From NCBI RefSeq assembly GCF_963666015.1, contig NZ_OY762555.1:620001-684000 (forward strand): a stretch of 64,000 nt of DNA. The letters are read 5' to 3'. This document shows positions 27,514 to 36,792 of the stretch, one piece after another (position 1 is the first letter of the stretch; every line of letters begins with the position of its first letter). The notes under the pieces are model-generated. The model worked only from the letters and a program-made list of their open reading frames with translations, was not told the DNA's origin and did not search any database. Position numbers and translations under genes: made by a program. Source of the stretch: an uncultured Sphaerochaeta sp. Lineage in GTDB: Bacteria > Spirochaetota > Spirochaetia > Sphaerochaetales > Sphaerochaetaceae.

Positions 27514-27542
27514 ATTATGCAGGGAAGATAAATCAACGTCAA
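27514..27542 (-). promoter_or_regulatory. Sigma-70 type promoter for the tiny ribosomal peptide gene
   Basis: On the reverse strand TTGACG (27537-27542), a 17-base spacer and CATAAT (27514-27519) give a near-consensus promoter. Predicted transcription starts near 27507, with a leader of about 65 bases. Confidence 0.7.
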
Positions 27543-27608
27543 TAGGGTACTTGGCAAAAATCTTATATCCACTTATAAGAAATTCCTGCGCTTTCAGTTG
27601 CGTTTCAC

Positions 27609-27637
27609 TTGCTCTAATTGCACTTTCTTTTTACTAT
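27609..27637 (+). promoter_or_regulatory. Candidate promoter for murD
   Basis: TTGCTC (27609-27614), a 17-base spacer and TACTAT (27632-27637) precede the murD start by about 22 bases. The leader would be short. It is divergent from the peptide-gene promoter about 70 bases away. Confidence 0.45.
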
Positions 27638-27658
27638 AGATGCATCCGGGGGTGGCAC

Positions 27659-28984
27659 ATGAAGGTACTTATCTTCGGCCTTGGAATGCATGGAGGCGGT
27701 TTCGCAGCAGCCTCGTATTTCCTCGACCATGGAGATGAAGTAAGAATTACGGATCTGAAGGGAACCAGTGATCTCGGTTATGAGATGGAAGATCTCAACC
27801 AACGAGGGGCACTATGCATCTCCGGGCCTCATCGAGCAGAAGATTTTCTGTGGGCTGACATTGTAGTCAAAAACCCAGCCATCCCCCCCAATCACCCCAT
27901 GCTCAGACATGCTCGCATGATAGTCAATGACTTTGCCTGGCTGTTCAGCTCCCCTTGGTGTGAACAGGTGAAGATCATAGGCATCACAGGAACCAAAGGA
28001 AAAACCACAACCAGTGCAGCTGTTGCCCATGTACTGCAGGAGTATGGGTACGAGGCAATGCAGTGTGGAAATATGGGAATCAGTGGATTCAGTATTCTCA
28101 GAGAGTGGGAAAGACGGAATGAGCAAGGAAGAGCACTTCCCGAATTTCTTGTCTGCGAATTCTCATCTTGGCAAATTCGGGACACGGTACAGGCAATGCA
28201 CGGACAGCTGCCGATGATGGAGCTCTGTGCGCTTACCAACTTCTATCCTGACCACCTGAACTCCTATGAATCCATAGAGCGCTATCTTGAGGATAAACTG
28301 CAATTATTCACCAGAAACATCAAAATGGCGGTCATCCCGGATGTGATGCTGGGCAGAATAAGGACCCAGACCCACCTGGACAAACGACACATCCGTGGAA
28401 TTGACAGAGCTAGCGCTAAGGTACTTGAGGAACAACCACACCTTAGGAGTGCCTATGCTATTCTGCTTGCATTGGGATTTAAATATAAAAGCATCCTTAA
28501 GGCATTGCAGAGTTTTCAAGGAGTTCCTCATCGAATAGAACAATTGGGTATGCTTGGTAATATCCTGTTTGTAAATGACAGTGCAGCAACAATTCCCGAG
28601 GCGGTGCACTTCTCCTATGCAAAGTTCCGAACCATGGCTGTACACCTCATCTGTGGTGGTACAGACAAGAACCTAAAAGCAGAAGGTATGTTTGAGGAAC
28701 TACAACATGCAAGCAGTCTCTCCTTGCTTGACGGAAGTTTCACCAGAGGCAAGCTTATTCCTCTGCTTGAGAAGCACCATATCTCGTATTACGGTCCCTT
28801 CAAGTCAATGGGGGATGCCCTCCAGCAGAGTTATGAGATGGCTCGAGTGAAGGAACAGGAGTTGCCGAATCTGGTACAGGCAATACTTCTCTCACCAGGA
28901 AGTGCTTCTTTTGAATTATTTGCCAATGAGTTCGACCGTGGAAACCAGTTCAAGAACTTGGTAGGGCTTCTGCTTGGCTCTTGA
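27659..28984 (+). CDS. murD: UDP-N-acetylmuramoylalanine--D-glutamate ligase
   Basis: Adds D-glutamate to UDP-MurNAc-L-Ala in the cytoplasm, an early peptidoglycan step. The 441-residue protein has an N-terminal nucleotide-binding fold (MKVLIFGLGMHGGG), the ATP loop GTKGKTTT (111-118), VNDSAATIPEA, and the C-terminal LLSPGSASFELFANEFDRG. ATG at 27659 follows a G-rich site. The frame is open upstream to 27551, but that part has no similarity to Mur ligases. It converges on the FemX-like gene, with a 35-base overlap of coding ends. Confidence 0.92.
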   Translation: MKVLIFGLGMHGGGFAAASYFLDHGDEVRITDLKGTSDLGYEMEDLNQRGALCISGPHRAEDFLWADIVVKNPAIPPNHPMLRHARMIVNDFAWLFSSPWCEQVKIIGITGTKGKTTTSAAVAHVLQEYGYEAMQCGNMGISGFSILREWERRNEQGRALPEFLVCEFSSWQIRDTVQAMHGQLPMMELCALTNFYPDHLNSYESIERYLEDKLQLFTRNIKMAVIPDVMLGRIRTQTHLDKRHIRGIDRASAKVLEEQPHLRSAYAILLALGFKYKSILKALQSFQGVPHRIEQLGMLGNILFVNDSAATIPEAVHFSYAKFRTMAVHLICGGTDKNLKAEGMFEELQHASSLSLLDGSFTRGKLIPLLEKHHISYYGPFKSMGDALQQSYEMARVKEQELPNLVQAILLSPGSASFELFANEFDRGNQFKNLVGLLLGS

Positions 28985-29999
28985 TACTCCTTCTTGAACG
29001 AAACCGTATTGTTTCAAAGAACATATAACAATGCCAGGTTAGCCGATTGTAAAGATAATCGGTTGAGGGTGAACGGTAGTACGGTTGTCCTCCAAATGAT
29101 CGTTTGAATATCTCCAATCCTGCAAGATGGCTTGCCCTCCCCTTAGGCCCGGGGATTCCATACAGGTCATAGACCTCACACTTTCTCTCACAAGCTAACC
29201 TGATAGCTAAGTCCTGCAATATATAGGAACATGAAATACCATCAAAGCGCAGTGAAGCCCCATAAAGATAGAGTGCTTCAGACGGACTGAACAGTACGAT
29301 AATCCCACCGACAATCTTTTTATCTTCATAGGCCAACAGAAGTTGAGAGGTGAACATACTCTCATCATGGGAAAGCATCATCAGGGAACGAAGATATTTT
29401 TTTGACCTGGGGCTGAATCCATCCCTACGTGCAGTTTCCAAATACACATCATACCAAGCAAGAAAGGACTCCTCGTCCCCCTCATGCACTCGTACCTGAA
29501 ATGCTTGGTCCGCTTTTCTCAGCGCACGCTTTGCTCTCTCTCGATACCCCAGTGTCACGGCATGATATCCCCATCTGAGGTCTATCCTGACAGTACCTTC
29601 AGGTTGTACGCTCTGTTCCAATGTCCTGAGCCTTCTTGTATGAAAGGTCATGACATTCTGATCATTCACCTCTTCAAACGGTAGGTCGTAGCGAAGTGCA
29701 AATACTCCTTTTGGAAGAAGTCTCCGTATCTGTTTAGCTAAATCTTCCAAGAATACACCCACTTGGCTGAGCTTGAGGGATGAGAGCGGGGGGCCAAAGG
29801 GAATGTAAGCGAGAGAACAGAAAGGGGCCATCTGTTTGACAAGCACAAGCAACGTAAAGACTGAACTCTCCATCTCAACAGAGAATGCATAGCTATTCCA
29901 CCTGGAACGTTGTTTCACCTCAGCCCAGAAGCTGCTTTGAAACACTGTATTGCTCGGTGAAAGCTCACTGGTTGCAATTTTCTGGATACGCATGCTCAT
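28950..29999 (-). CDS. FemAB/FemX-family peptidoglycan bridge aminoacyltransferase
   Basis: A double-GNAT-fold protein of 349 residues like FemX/FemABX, which transfer an amino acid from aminoacyl-tRNA to the stem peptide of lipid II. Supporting stretches are FWAEVKQRSRW near the start, FALRYDLPFEE, RAKRALRKADQAF, and the C-terminal YDLYGIPGPKGRASHLAGL with IFKRSFGG, which is typical of the family. The start ATG at 29999 follows GGGGAG; an ATG at 29993 is also in frame. Facing murD, it makes a small envelope pair. The exact amino acid added cannot be read. Confidence 0.82.
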   Translation of the reverse strand: MSMRIQKIATSELSPSNTVFQSSFWAEVKQRSRWNSYAFSVEMESSVFTLLVLVKQMAPFCSLAYIPFGPPLSSLKLSQVGVFLEDLAKQIRRLLPKGVFALRYDLPFEEVNDQNVMTFHTRRLRTLEQSVQPEGTVRIDLRWGYHAVTLGYRERAKRALRKADQAFQVRVHEGDEESFLAWYDVYLETARRDGFSPRSKKYLRSLMMLSHDESMFTSQLLLAYEDKKIVGGIIVLFSPSEALYLYGASLRFDGISCSYILQDLAIRLACERKCEVYDLYGIPGPKGRASHLAGLEIFKRSFGGQPYYRSPSTDYLYNRLTWHCYMFFETIRFRSRRSIKSQAEALPSS

Positions 30000-30020
30000 G
30001 CTTCTCTCCCCTTAAAAACA

Positions 30021-30047
30021 TATTTGGGGGCCAAATGGCCCCCAAAA
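30021..30047 (-). terminator. Hairpin terminator between metG and the FemX-like gene
   Basis: A 10-bp stem (TTTGGGGGCC with GGCCCCCAAA) and an AAAT loop lie 34 bases past the metG stop. On the reverse strand it is followed by TATGTTTTTAAG. It separates metG from the femX-like gene, which starts only about 20 bases further on. Confidence 0.7.
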
Positions 30048-30080
30048 TCCTCATCTACATAAGAAGACTACTGGCAGGGG

Positions 30081-32294
30081 TTAACCCACCGGGCCATTCA
30101 AGTATTTTTTTGCAGTCAGGGCTACCCCATCCTTTCCAATCGGCTTCCCATCAATCTTCACCACACCAGACTCAGTATATATCGGCATGGAGAAAAAGTG
30201 ATCAGCCTTCACATATGAAAGTTTCTCCTCAACCGGGGAAAATCCCTCTGGGGTGAGTATACTTCCCACTTCAAACTGAGGTGCGAAGAGTACTTCACAG
30301 GTGGAATGTTCTTCAGCATCGGGATCGCTGGCTGCAAGCAACATCCCGTAGCTCTTCTCTCCACGGAAATTTGCCGGTTTGAGATTGCTTACCAGTACTA
30401 TGTTCTGGTCCTGCAACTCCTCTTCCTTGTAATAAGGCACGATGGAGCTGACGATAGTCCTTGGTTCCTCTTCCTGTACATCAAGGGTAAGTATATAGAG
30501 TTTATCACCACGAGGGTGTCTCTCCACATTGGTAATCTTTGCGACCTTGAGAATCACTCGACTCGCAAATTGTTCAGCCAGGCTTACCTGGTCCTCTTTC
30601 TGATCCATATCTTTCTCCAATTCTTTGGTTTTCTTCTGTTCTCGCTCTTCCTGGGAGCCGCTGAAACGAGTACGCAGCTGCTCTATCAGCGAATCCTCAA
30701 GCTTGGTAAAAAGCAGGGAAACTTCGCCAATATCCTGAATCCCTTCCCAGTTTCCAAGATCATTCCAGTTGGTCTTCTCCGCACCAAGGAAGGTAAGCAT
30801 TTTCAGTGAAGTCTCCGGCATGAACGGTTGGACCATCACCGCCAGGTCACGAATCAGGTAGACGAGAGTCTTGAGCAGGCTCATCGCTTTCCCCGGTTGT
30901 TCCTTACGCATCTTCCAAGGTTCACCATCCTGGAATGCCTTATTTCCTAGAGAGGAAAGGCTGATAATCTGCCTGAGAGCATCACGCTCTTCAGCACGCT
31001 CCATGAATGAATCAATTTTTTTCTCACGCTCTACGATCTGAGCATGCAACTCAGTATCGATGGGTGCTGAAAAAAGGGCTCCATCTTCATAGAACCGTTT
31101 CACGAATGTCAGAGTCCGGTTGACTAGGTTGGAAAGGTTACCGATGAGCTCTCCATTGACTTTCTCCTGGAAATCAGCCCAGGTGAACGTCACGTCACTT
31201 TTCTCCGGTCGGTTGTAGAACATGTAGAACCGCCACACATCAGCAGGGATTCCCGTATCCTGAACATCGTTCCCAAATATTCCAATCCCGAGGCTCTTGC
31301 TGAACTTCCCACCCTCATAGTTGAGGTATTCGGTGCTGCTCATATGATGCAACATGGTCCAATCCATTCCACTCGCCAGCTGGCAGGAGGGGAATATGAC
31401 GGTGTGGAAAGGAATATTGTCCTTACCGATGAACTGGAACAGTTCGGTATTTTCTGGATCGAACCACCATTTCTTCCAATCCTTGGTAGCATTGGCCGAG
31501 ATGGAGACATACCCGATGGGTGCATCAAACCAGACATAAAACACCTTGCCTTCATACCCTGGCTTGGGAACAGGAATACCCCACTTAAGATCACGGGTGA
31601 TGCAACGTTCTTTCAGACCATCACGAATCCAGGACTTGGTCACCTGAATGGCATTGTTTGCCCAAAAGCCATCTTTGCTGGTCTTTTCCATCCAAGCTTC
31701 CAGCATAGGAAGAGCTTTGGGCAGATTGATGTAGAGGTGCTTGGTTTTCTTGACAATTGGGGTGGTACCACAGACACCACAGTGAGGATCAATCAACTCA
31801 ATGGGATCGAGCAGGGTCTGGCAACTGTCGCACTGATCCCCTCTTGCACCCTCTGCGTGGCAGTGCGGGCAGGTTCCCTCAACAAAGCGGTCAGCAAGGA
31901 ATCTTTCACATTTAGGGCAGTAGAGTTGCTCCAACTCATGCTCACTGACATATCCAGCCTTGTCCATCCGCTTGAAGATATCCTGGACAATTTCGGTCTG
32001 TGCCTCTGTGCTTGTCCTTCCGAAATAATCAAAATCAATATTGAACCACGTATAGATGTCACGGTGTATGGCATGATAGTGGTCACACAACTCCCTTGGG
32101 CTCACGCCCTCCTTGAGAGCACGTGTCTCAGTTGCCGTACCATATTCATCGGTACCACATATATAGAGTGTCTCATACCCTTTCAATCGACAGAAACGGG
32201 CAAAAACATCAGCACTCAGGACCTGGGTAAGGTTACCTAAATGCGGAATATTGTTCACATACGGGAGCGCAGAAGTTACAAGTCTCTTTTTCAT
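30081..32294 (-). CDS. metG: Methionyl-tRNA synthetase with C-terminal tRNA-binding domain
   Basis: Charges tRNA-Met. The 737-residue protein has the HIGH-type PHLGN in the first 20 residues, two zinc knuckles (CPKC with CPHC and CDSC with CGVC), the KMSKS-type loop KFSKS, and an EMAP-II/Trbp111-like C-terminal domain (about residues 535-640) that helps bind tRNA and dimerise. I chose ATG at 32294, MKKRLVTSALPY, although no clear ribosome site precedes it; GTG at 32315 is possible. It is divergent from hflK. Confidence 0.95.
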   Translation of the reverse strand: MKKRLVTSALPYVNNIPHLGNLTQVLSADVFARFCRLKGYETLYICGTDEYGTATETRALKEGVSPRELCDHYHAIHRDIYTWFNIDFDYFGRTSTEAQTEIVQDIFKRMDKAGYVSEHELEQLYCPKCERFLADRFVEGTCPHCHAEGARGDQCDSCQTLLDPIELIDPHCGVCGTTPIVKKTKHLYINLPKALPMLEAWMEKTSKDGFWANNAIQVTKSWIRDGLKERCITRDLKWGIPVPKPGYEGKVFYVWFDAPIGYVSISANATKDWKKWWFDPENTELFQFIGKDNIPFHTVIFPSCQLASGMDWTMLHHMSSTEYLNYEGGKFSKSLGIGIFGNDVQDTGIPADVWRFYMFYNRPEKSDVTFTWADFQEKVNGELIGNLSNLVNRTLTFVKRFYEDGALFSAPIDTELHAQIVEREKKIDSFMERAEERDALRQIISLSSLGNKAFQDGEPWKMRKEQPGKAMSLLKTLVYLIRDLAVMVQPFMPETSLKMLTFLGAEKTNWNDLGNWEGIQDIGEVSLLFTKLEDSLIEQLRTRFSGSQEEREQKKTKELEKDMDQKEDQVSLAEQFASRVILKVAKITNVERHPRGDKLYILTLDVQEEEPRTIVSSIVPYYKEEELQDQNIVLVSNLKPANFRGEKSYGMLLAASDPDAEEHSTCEVLFAPQFEVGSILTPEGFSPVEEKLSYVKADHFFSMPIYTESGVVKIDGKPIGKDGVALTAKKYLNGPVG

Positions 32295-32428
32295 AAGGGA
32301 TATAATAGAACGCACCGAATTTTATTTCAATGCCAAACGAATCAATGTTGGTGTTATTACATCCTTGACGAGTCCCCGAGAGCTAAGTACATTGAAAGAG
32401 TACCATATTGGTACAAAGAGGAGTTATC

Positions 32429-33412
32429 ATGGATACCATGCAGCAACCACCGAGGCCTGCGCGCAAAGTAAAGAACATCAGCCCCAAGCTGGTGATCTGG
32501 ATTATTGTCGCCGTCGTCCTCATCATGCTGGTTCTTAGCAGTTTCTTTGTTGTCGACCAAACCGAACAAGCGGTTGTCCTGCGCTTAGGAAAATACAACC
32601 GAACAGTAGGCCCTGGATTGCAGACCAAGATCCCACTAGGAATCGAGACCAGTTACAATGTCCCGACACAAGTCGTTCAGACGATGACATTCGGATATCG
32701 CTCGAACAGTTCTACTTCCCCACTTTTTGGAAACAGCGACTACACCACTGAATCACTCATGCTGACAGGTGACCTGAACATCATCGATGTACAATGGATC
32801 ATTCAATACAAAATTGAAAACCCTGTAAACTGGATGTTCAAGGTTGAGTCAAGGGAGACAACACTGCGAGATATCAGCCAGAGTGTCATGAACAAGTTGG
32901 TAGGAGATCTTCCCATTCTCTCAGTTATGACCAGTGAACGTACCCGAATCGAGATTGAAGCACAAGAGAATATGCAGAAAATCTTTGATGCCTACGAATT
33001 GGGAGTCCGTATTGTAACCGTCAAGCTACAGAATATCGTACCACCGGTAGGAGAAGTCCAGGATGCTTTTGAGGATGTCAACAAGGCAATCCAGGATATG
33101 AACCGCTTGATCAACGAAGGAAAGCAGAACTACAACAAGGTTATTCCTTCTGCCCGAGGTGAGGCAAACAAACTCATCCAGCAAGCGCAAGGATATGCAG
33201 CTGAACGTGTTAACCAAGCTGAAGGTGACGTGGCACGATTCAACAGCGTACGAGAGGTCTATGAACAATCACAGACCATTACTCGAACTCGATTGTACAT
33301 TGAGACAATGGAGGCAGTCATCAATCCCACCGAAAGTGGATCGGTTACTCTGGTCGACAAGAACCTGAGCAACTTCCTTCCGGTGCAGATGGTTGAAGGG
33401 GGTGCAAAATGA
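32429..33412 (+). CDS. hflK: HflK, SPFH-domain membrane protease regulator
   Basis: With HflC it forms a large inner-membrane cage that modulates the FtsH protease. The 327-residue protein has one N-terminal membrane anchor (residues 26-48), an SPFH domain (VDQTEQAVVLRLGKYNRTV onward), then a long coiled-coil region rich in Gln, Ala and Glu. ATG at 32429 is preceded by AGAGGAG. It overlaps hflC by four bases. ftsH is not in the window. Confidence 0.9.
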   Translation: MDTMQQPPRPARKVKNISPKLVIWIIVAVVLIMLVLSSFFVVDQTEQAVVLRLGKYNRTVGPGLQTKIPLGIETSYNVPTQVVQTMTFGYRSNSSTSPLFGNSDYTTESLMLTGDLNIIDVQWIIQYKIENPVNWMFKVESRETTLRDISQSVMNKLVGDLPILSVMTSERTRIEIEAQENMQKIFDAYELGVRIVTVKLQNIVPPVGEVQDAFEDVNKAIQDMNRLINEGKQNYNKVIPSARGEANKLIQQAQGYAAERVNQAEGDVARFNSVREVYEQSQTITRTRLYIETMEAVINPTESGSVTLVDKNLSNFLPVQMVEGGAK

Positions 33413-34410
33413 GTACAAACACCAATAAGAAACTAGTTACCACCCTGGTAGTCCTCGTTGTCTTTATTGCCATCTTCATCTTGCTTGGACCTTTCTACAT
33501 CCTTTCAGAAGGCCAACAGTCAGTAATCACCCGATTCGGCAAGATTGTGGATACAGCACAGACAGCTGGACTTAAGTTCAAGATGCCGTTGGTAGACAAC
33601 GTAGTAATCTATCCCAAGAAAATACTCTCATGGGATGGGGCTGCGCAGAGGATACCAACCAAGGAAAACCAGTTCATCTGGGTTGATACCACAGCCAGAT
33701 GGAGAATTGCAGATCCTGCCAAGTACTATGAAACGGTCAATACCCTCAACAATGGTATCTTCAGGCTGAACGATGTCCTTGACTCTTCCATTCGTACCAT
33801 CATCAGTGAGAACTATCTCAATGAGGCGGTAAGGAACAGCAATGAGATCAATGTCATCGAGGTCGAAGAGCAGGTGCAAAATGTAGAGAGTGTCGAGGAT
33901 GCCGAGAGACTGCGTAACCTTACGGCAACCGTCGCCAAGCAGGAGACGATCAGTATCGGTCGTGATGGCTTGAGCAATATGATGTTTGCCCAAGCAAAAC
34001 AATTTACCGATGAGTTTGGTATTGAATTGATAGACATCGTCATCCGACAGATTCGCTATAGTGACGATCTCACCGAAAGCGTATATCAGAGGATGATCAA
34101 GGAACGTAACCAGATTGCTGAGGCATACCGCTCCTACGGCCGTGGACAGCTTGCACAGTGGCAAGGAAAGACTGAGGGAGAAGAGAAACAGATTCTCTCC
34201 GAAGCCTATGCCGAGAGTGAGAAGATCAAGGGTATTGCTGATGCTGAGGCTGCAAAGGTCTATGCAGAATCCTACGAGGTCGATCCAGAGTTCTTCGAAT
34301 TATGGAGAACATTGGAGTCATACCGCAAGACAGTGCCTGGTTTGGACAAGATTCTCAGCACTGACATGCAGTACTTTGATATGATCTATGGAAGGGACGC
34401 TCAACAATAA
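33409..34410 (+). CDS. hflC: HflC, SPFH-domain membrane protease regulator
   Basis: Partner of HflK. The 333-residue protein has an N-terminal anchor (residues 9-32), an SPFH domain (LSEGQQSVITRFGKIVDTA) and the coiled coil ending in YAESYEVDPEFFELWRTLES, a signature of HflC. Translationally coupled to hflK; a strong terminator follows. Confidence 0.92.
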   Translation: MSTNTNKKLVTTLVVLVVFIAIFILLGPFYILSEGQQSVITRFGKIVDTAQTAGLKFKMPLVDNVVIYPKKILSWDGAAQRIPTKENQFIWVDTTARWRIADPAKYYETVNTLNNGIFRLNDVLDSSIRTIISENYLNEAVRNSNEINVIEVEEQVQNVESVEDAERLRNLTATVAKQETISIGRDGLSNMMFAQAKQFTDEFGIELIDIVIRQIRYSDDLTESVYQRMIKERNQIAEAYRSYGRGQLAQWQGKTEGEEKQILSEAYAESEKIKGIADAEAAKVYAESYEVDPEFFELWRTLESYRKTVPGLDKILSTDMQYFDMIYGRDAQQ

Positions 34411-34433
34411 ATTGGCTACTGGCCTTTATTAAG

Positions 34434-34465
34434 GAGGAAGGGATTTGTTCCCTTCCTCTTTTTTT
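34434..34465 (+). terminator. Intrinsic terminator after hflC
   Basis: A perfect 10-bp stem (GAGGAAGGGA with TCCCTTCCTC), a five-base loop and a run of seven T. It ends the hflKC transcript 24 bases past the stop codon. Confidence 0.88.
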
Positions 34466-34487
34466 GCCTTCCTGCTACACTCATCGC

Positions 34488-35168
34488 ATGAGAGAGAAAA
34501 GCCTAACCATCTTCGACTTTGACGGTACACTCTACCCGATCAACTCCTATGACAGCGAACAGCTGCTGATTCTTTCTGCGGCAAAAGAACGAGGAGTCCT
34601 GTTCAAGAAGCGGGGCAAGCACTTCATCGAACAAGACCAGAAGGGAGTGTTTGACGATGCATCTTTCCACCACCGCTATGAGAAGCTGGTTAAGCGAGCT
34701 ACCTCAACCATGATAGATGAAGTAGCAGACATCCTTCTCTCTTCCATTGGCAAGAGGGAAAAAGAAGCACTTCTCAGACTTTCTCAGATCAGCGATCTGG
34801 GTATCCTTACCTGCGGTACGGAAAACATTGCAAAGGCATTCCTCCAGAAGCTCGGGATGGAAGACTCCTTCTCGTTCATCCGTGGAAAAAGACTCGTCAG
34901 AAATAAAGAAGGCAACTTCCACTTGTTCGTCGATATTGCAGGACCGGGAGACAAAGCTCTGGCAGTAGATTCCCTGAGAGAAGACTATAAGACCATCCTC
35001 GCCATCGGGGATGGTCCTACCGATATTCCTATGCTTGAGGCAGCAGACTATGGAATGATTGTTGCTTGGAACAGGAAGAATCGGCAGTATCCCTTTGATA
35101 CCTTCCCTTCCCTGGAGTCAGCAGTATTGCACTCCATTGGTTACTTGGAAAGCAATAGACGAGCCTGA
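34488..35168 (+). CDS. HAD-superfamily phosphatase, phosphoserine-phosphatase-like (HAD-IB)
   Basis: A 226-residue haloacid dehalogenase-type phosphatase. Motif I is FDFDGTLYP, motif II LTCGT, motif III the region FVDIAGPGDKALAVD, and motif IV GDGPTDIPMLEAA. A helical C1-type cap lies between motifs I and II. The substrate is unknown. No ribosome site is evident before ATG at 34488, just after the hflC terminator. The 3' end overlaps the convergent permease gene by 28 bases. Confidence 0.78.
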   Translation: MREKSLTIFDFDGTLYPINSYDSEQLLILSAAKERGVLFKKRGKHFIEQDQKGVFDDASFHHRYEKLVKRATSTMIDEVADILLSSIGKREKEALLRLSQISDLGILTCGTENIAKAFLQKLGMEDSFSFIRGKRLVRNKEGNFHLFVDIAGPGDKALAVDSLREDYKTILAIGDGPTDIPMLEAADYGMIVAWNRKNRQYPFDTFPSLESAVLHSIGYLESNRRA

Positions 35169-36787
35169 TTTAGTGCTAAACGATAGGAAAGAGAGAAGCC
35201 AAGCCCGGTCAATCCAAACAGAAGCAAGACGGAAAGCATCATTGACAGACCTATAAGCATTGGCAGCAGAAGTATCAAGGCAAAGAGCACCAACACCAAA
35301 AAAGCGATAAGCATGCCGAAGAGCCCATTCAGGTTGCTTTTCATTGCCTGCTGACTTACCTTCCAGTCGAGCTTCGGATGATGGTAATCGATTGCAAGTT
35401 GCATGCATGCAATCATACCTATGCACATTAGTGACAGAGGTATCATCCAAAGAAGATGCCACAAGGGAAGAGAGAGCAGCAAGAGTGATGCTGCCAGATA
35501 GATTACATGGGGAATGAAGACAAGCAGCAGATGAAACAGCAACTTCGCCCCGACAAATGTACTCGCATCAAGCGGGTACAGCTTATCGAGGTTAAAACGC
35601 TTTCCCTGCCTGGAAACACTGGTTGAACTGATCATGCTGAGATTCGCGAACAAAAGCAACAACAGATACACCAGTTGGAGAAACACCCCGGTCTCAATAA
35701 GCTGAGAAGCAACTTCAGAGAGCTCATCCAGAATACCCATAAAACTATACAGGACCAACAGCAAGACAGGAATTCCCAATTCTCCTACTATCTCAAACAC
35801 AAACATACTCTCAGAGCGGATGATGAGCAATTCACGTTTCATCAGCGCTTGTTGGGGACTTGCAGAACGGAGAGAATGCTCGGCTTTCCGGTTCCTGGCC
35901 ACCGATTGGTTGCTCAGTACATATGAGAGATTAGCTGCATAGGTGGATCCCACAAACAGAACCAAAACCATAAAGAGCAGCCCCCCCAGCCCAAGCATAG
36001 TAAGCAGACTTGCAAGGGAGGTGACCATCTTCGCCTGCATAAGGAAAAGGGGGATCATACCCATGAGCTTCTCAATAAGTGGAGTATAAGCCTGCAACAT
36101 CGCCTCATAATTAAACGAGACCAACGAACCATCCTCATTCATATTCTTAGAAAGAGAGACTGTCAGCACGAGAATCATGGACACCAAGGCGACTGCGCTT
36201 ACCAGTTCCTCTGCCATCTTGTGGTTCTTTCCCTTCGTGAGTCTGACCAATGCCATGGAGATCAGGACAGAAAGAGAGAGGGCAAAAAACGGTCCTATCA
36301 GAAGAAAGAAAATTCCGCCAAGGAGGTATACTAGTGAGAACCCTTCAATCCAGAGGCCAACAACGAGGGATGGAAATGTAATGAACCAGTACATGGGAGC
36401 TTGCAGAAGGTACGCGATCAGTAGTCTACTCGCACCCAATTCTGCATGACGTACAGCCAATGAACCAACCAGCTGAATATCTTTTGCACCATAAAGCAGG
36501 CTGGTCCCACTGGCAAGGCTATAGAACAGTTGGAATACAAAACCCAAAAGGGCAGCAAAGACAAGGCCTAGATAGGGATACCCCAAGAGCAGGCCAAGGG
36601 TTTGATAACTAAAGTAGTTCACCCCCAGGATGACACCAAGATAGATAAACACGAGTGCAATCAAGAACGTGGACAACAAGCTCAAGATTCGAGAGCGAGA
36701 GGTACTGATCCGCTCCATGAAATCCTTGATCGGCTTGTTCCCCGAGAAGAAAGCGCGAACCAGCAAGAATACAACGCGCATGTTCAT
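35141..36787 (-). CDS. ABC-2 type exporter permease
   Basis: A large integral membrane protein (548 residues) with about twelve hydrophobic segments and short loops, following an ABC ATPase gene by five bases on the same strand. This ATPase-then-permease pair is typical of ABC-2-type exporters, with both halves of the permease in one chain. The cargo is unknown. Two near-N-terminal ATGs exist (36787 and 36781). Confidence 0.72.
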   Translation of the reverse strand: MNMRVVFLLVRAFFSGNKPIKDFMERISTSRSRILSLLSTFLIALVFIYLGVILGVNYFSYQTLGLLLGYPYLGLVFAALLGFVFQLFYSLASGTSLLYGAKDIQLVGSLAVRHAELGASRLLIAYLLQAPMYWFITFPSLVVGLWIEGFSLVYLLGGIFFLLIGPFFALSLSVLISMALVRLTKGKNHKMAEELVSAVALVSMILVLTVSLSKNMNEDGSLVSFNYEAMLQAYTPLIEKLMGMIPLFLMQAKMVTSLASLLTMLGLGGLLFMVLVLFVGSTYAANLSYVLSNQSVARNRKAEHSLRSASPQQALMKRELLIIRSESMFVFEIVGELGIPVLLLVLYSFMGILDELSEVASQLIETGVFLQLVYLLLLLFANLSMISSTSVSRQGKRFNLDKLYPLDASTFVGAKLLFHLLLVFIPHVIYLAASLLLLSLPLWHLLWMIPLSLMCIGMIACMQLAIDYHHPKLDWKVSQQAMKSNLNGLFGMLIAFLVLVLFALILLLPMLIGLSMMLSVLLLFGLTGLGFSLSYRLALNQARLLLSK

Positions 36788-36792
36788 GGCTC

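Noticed and set aside
27563..27580. CTTATA/TATAAG palindrome upstream of murD
   Set aside because: A 6-bp AT-rich repeat is expected by chance in such a region and shares no pattern with the other sites.
31344..32240. 298-codon open frame on the + strand
   Set aside because: It is antisense to metG, in the zinc-finger and catalytic region; the metG translation is unmistakable.
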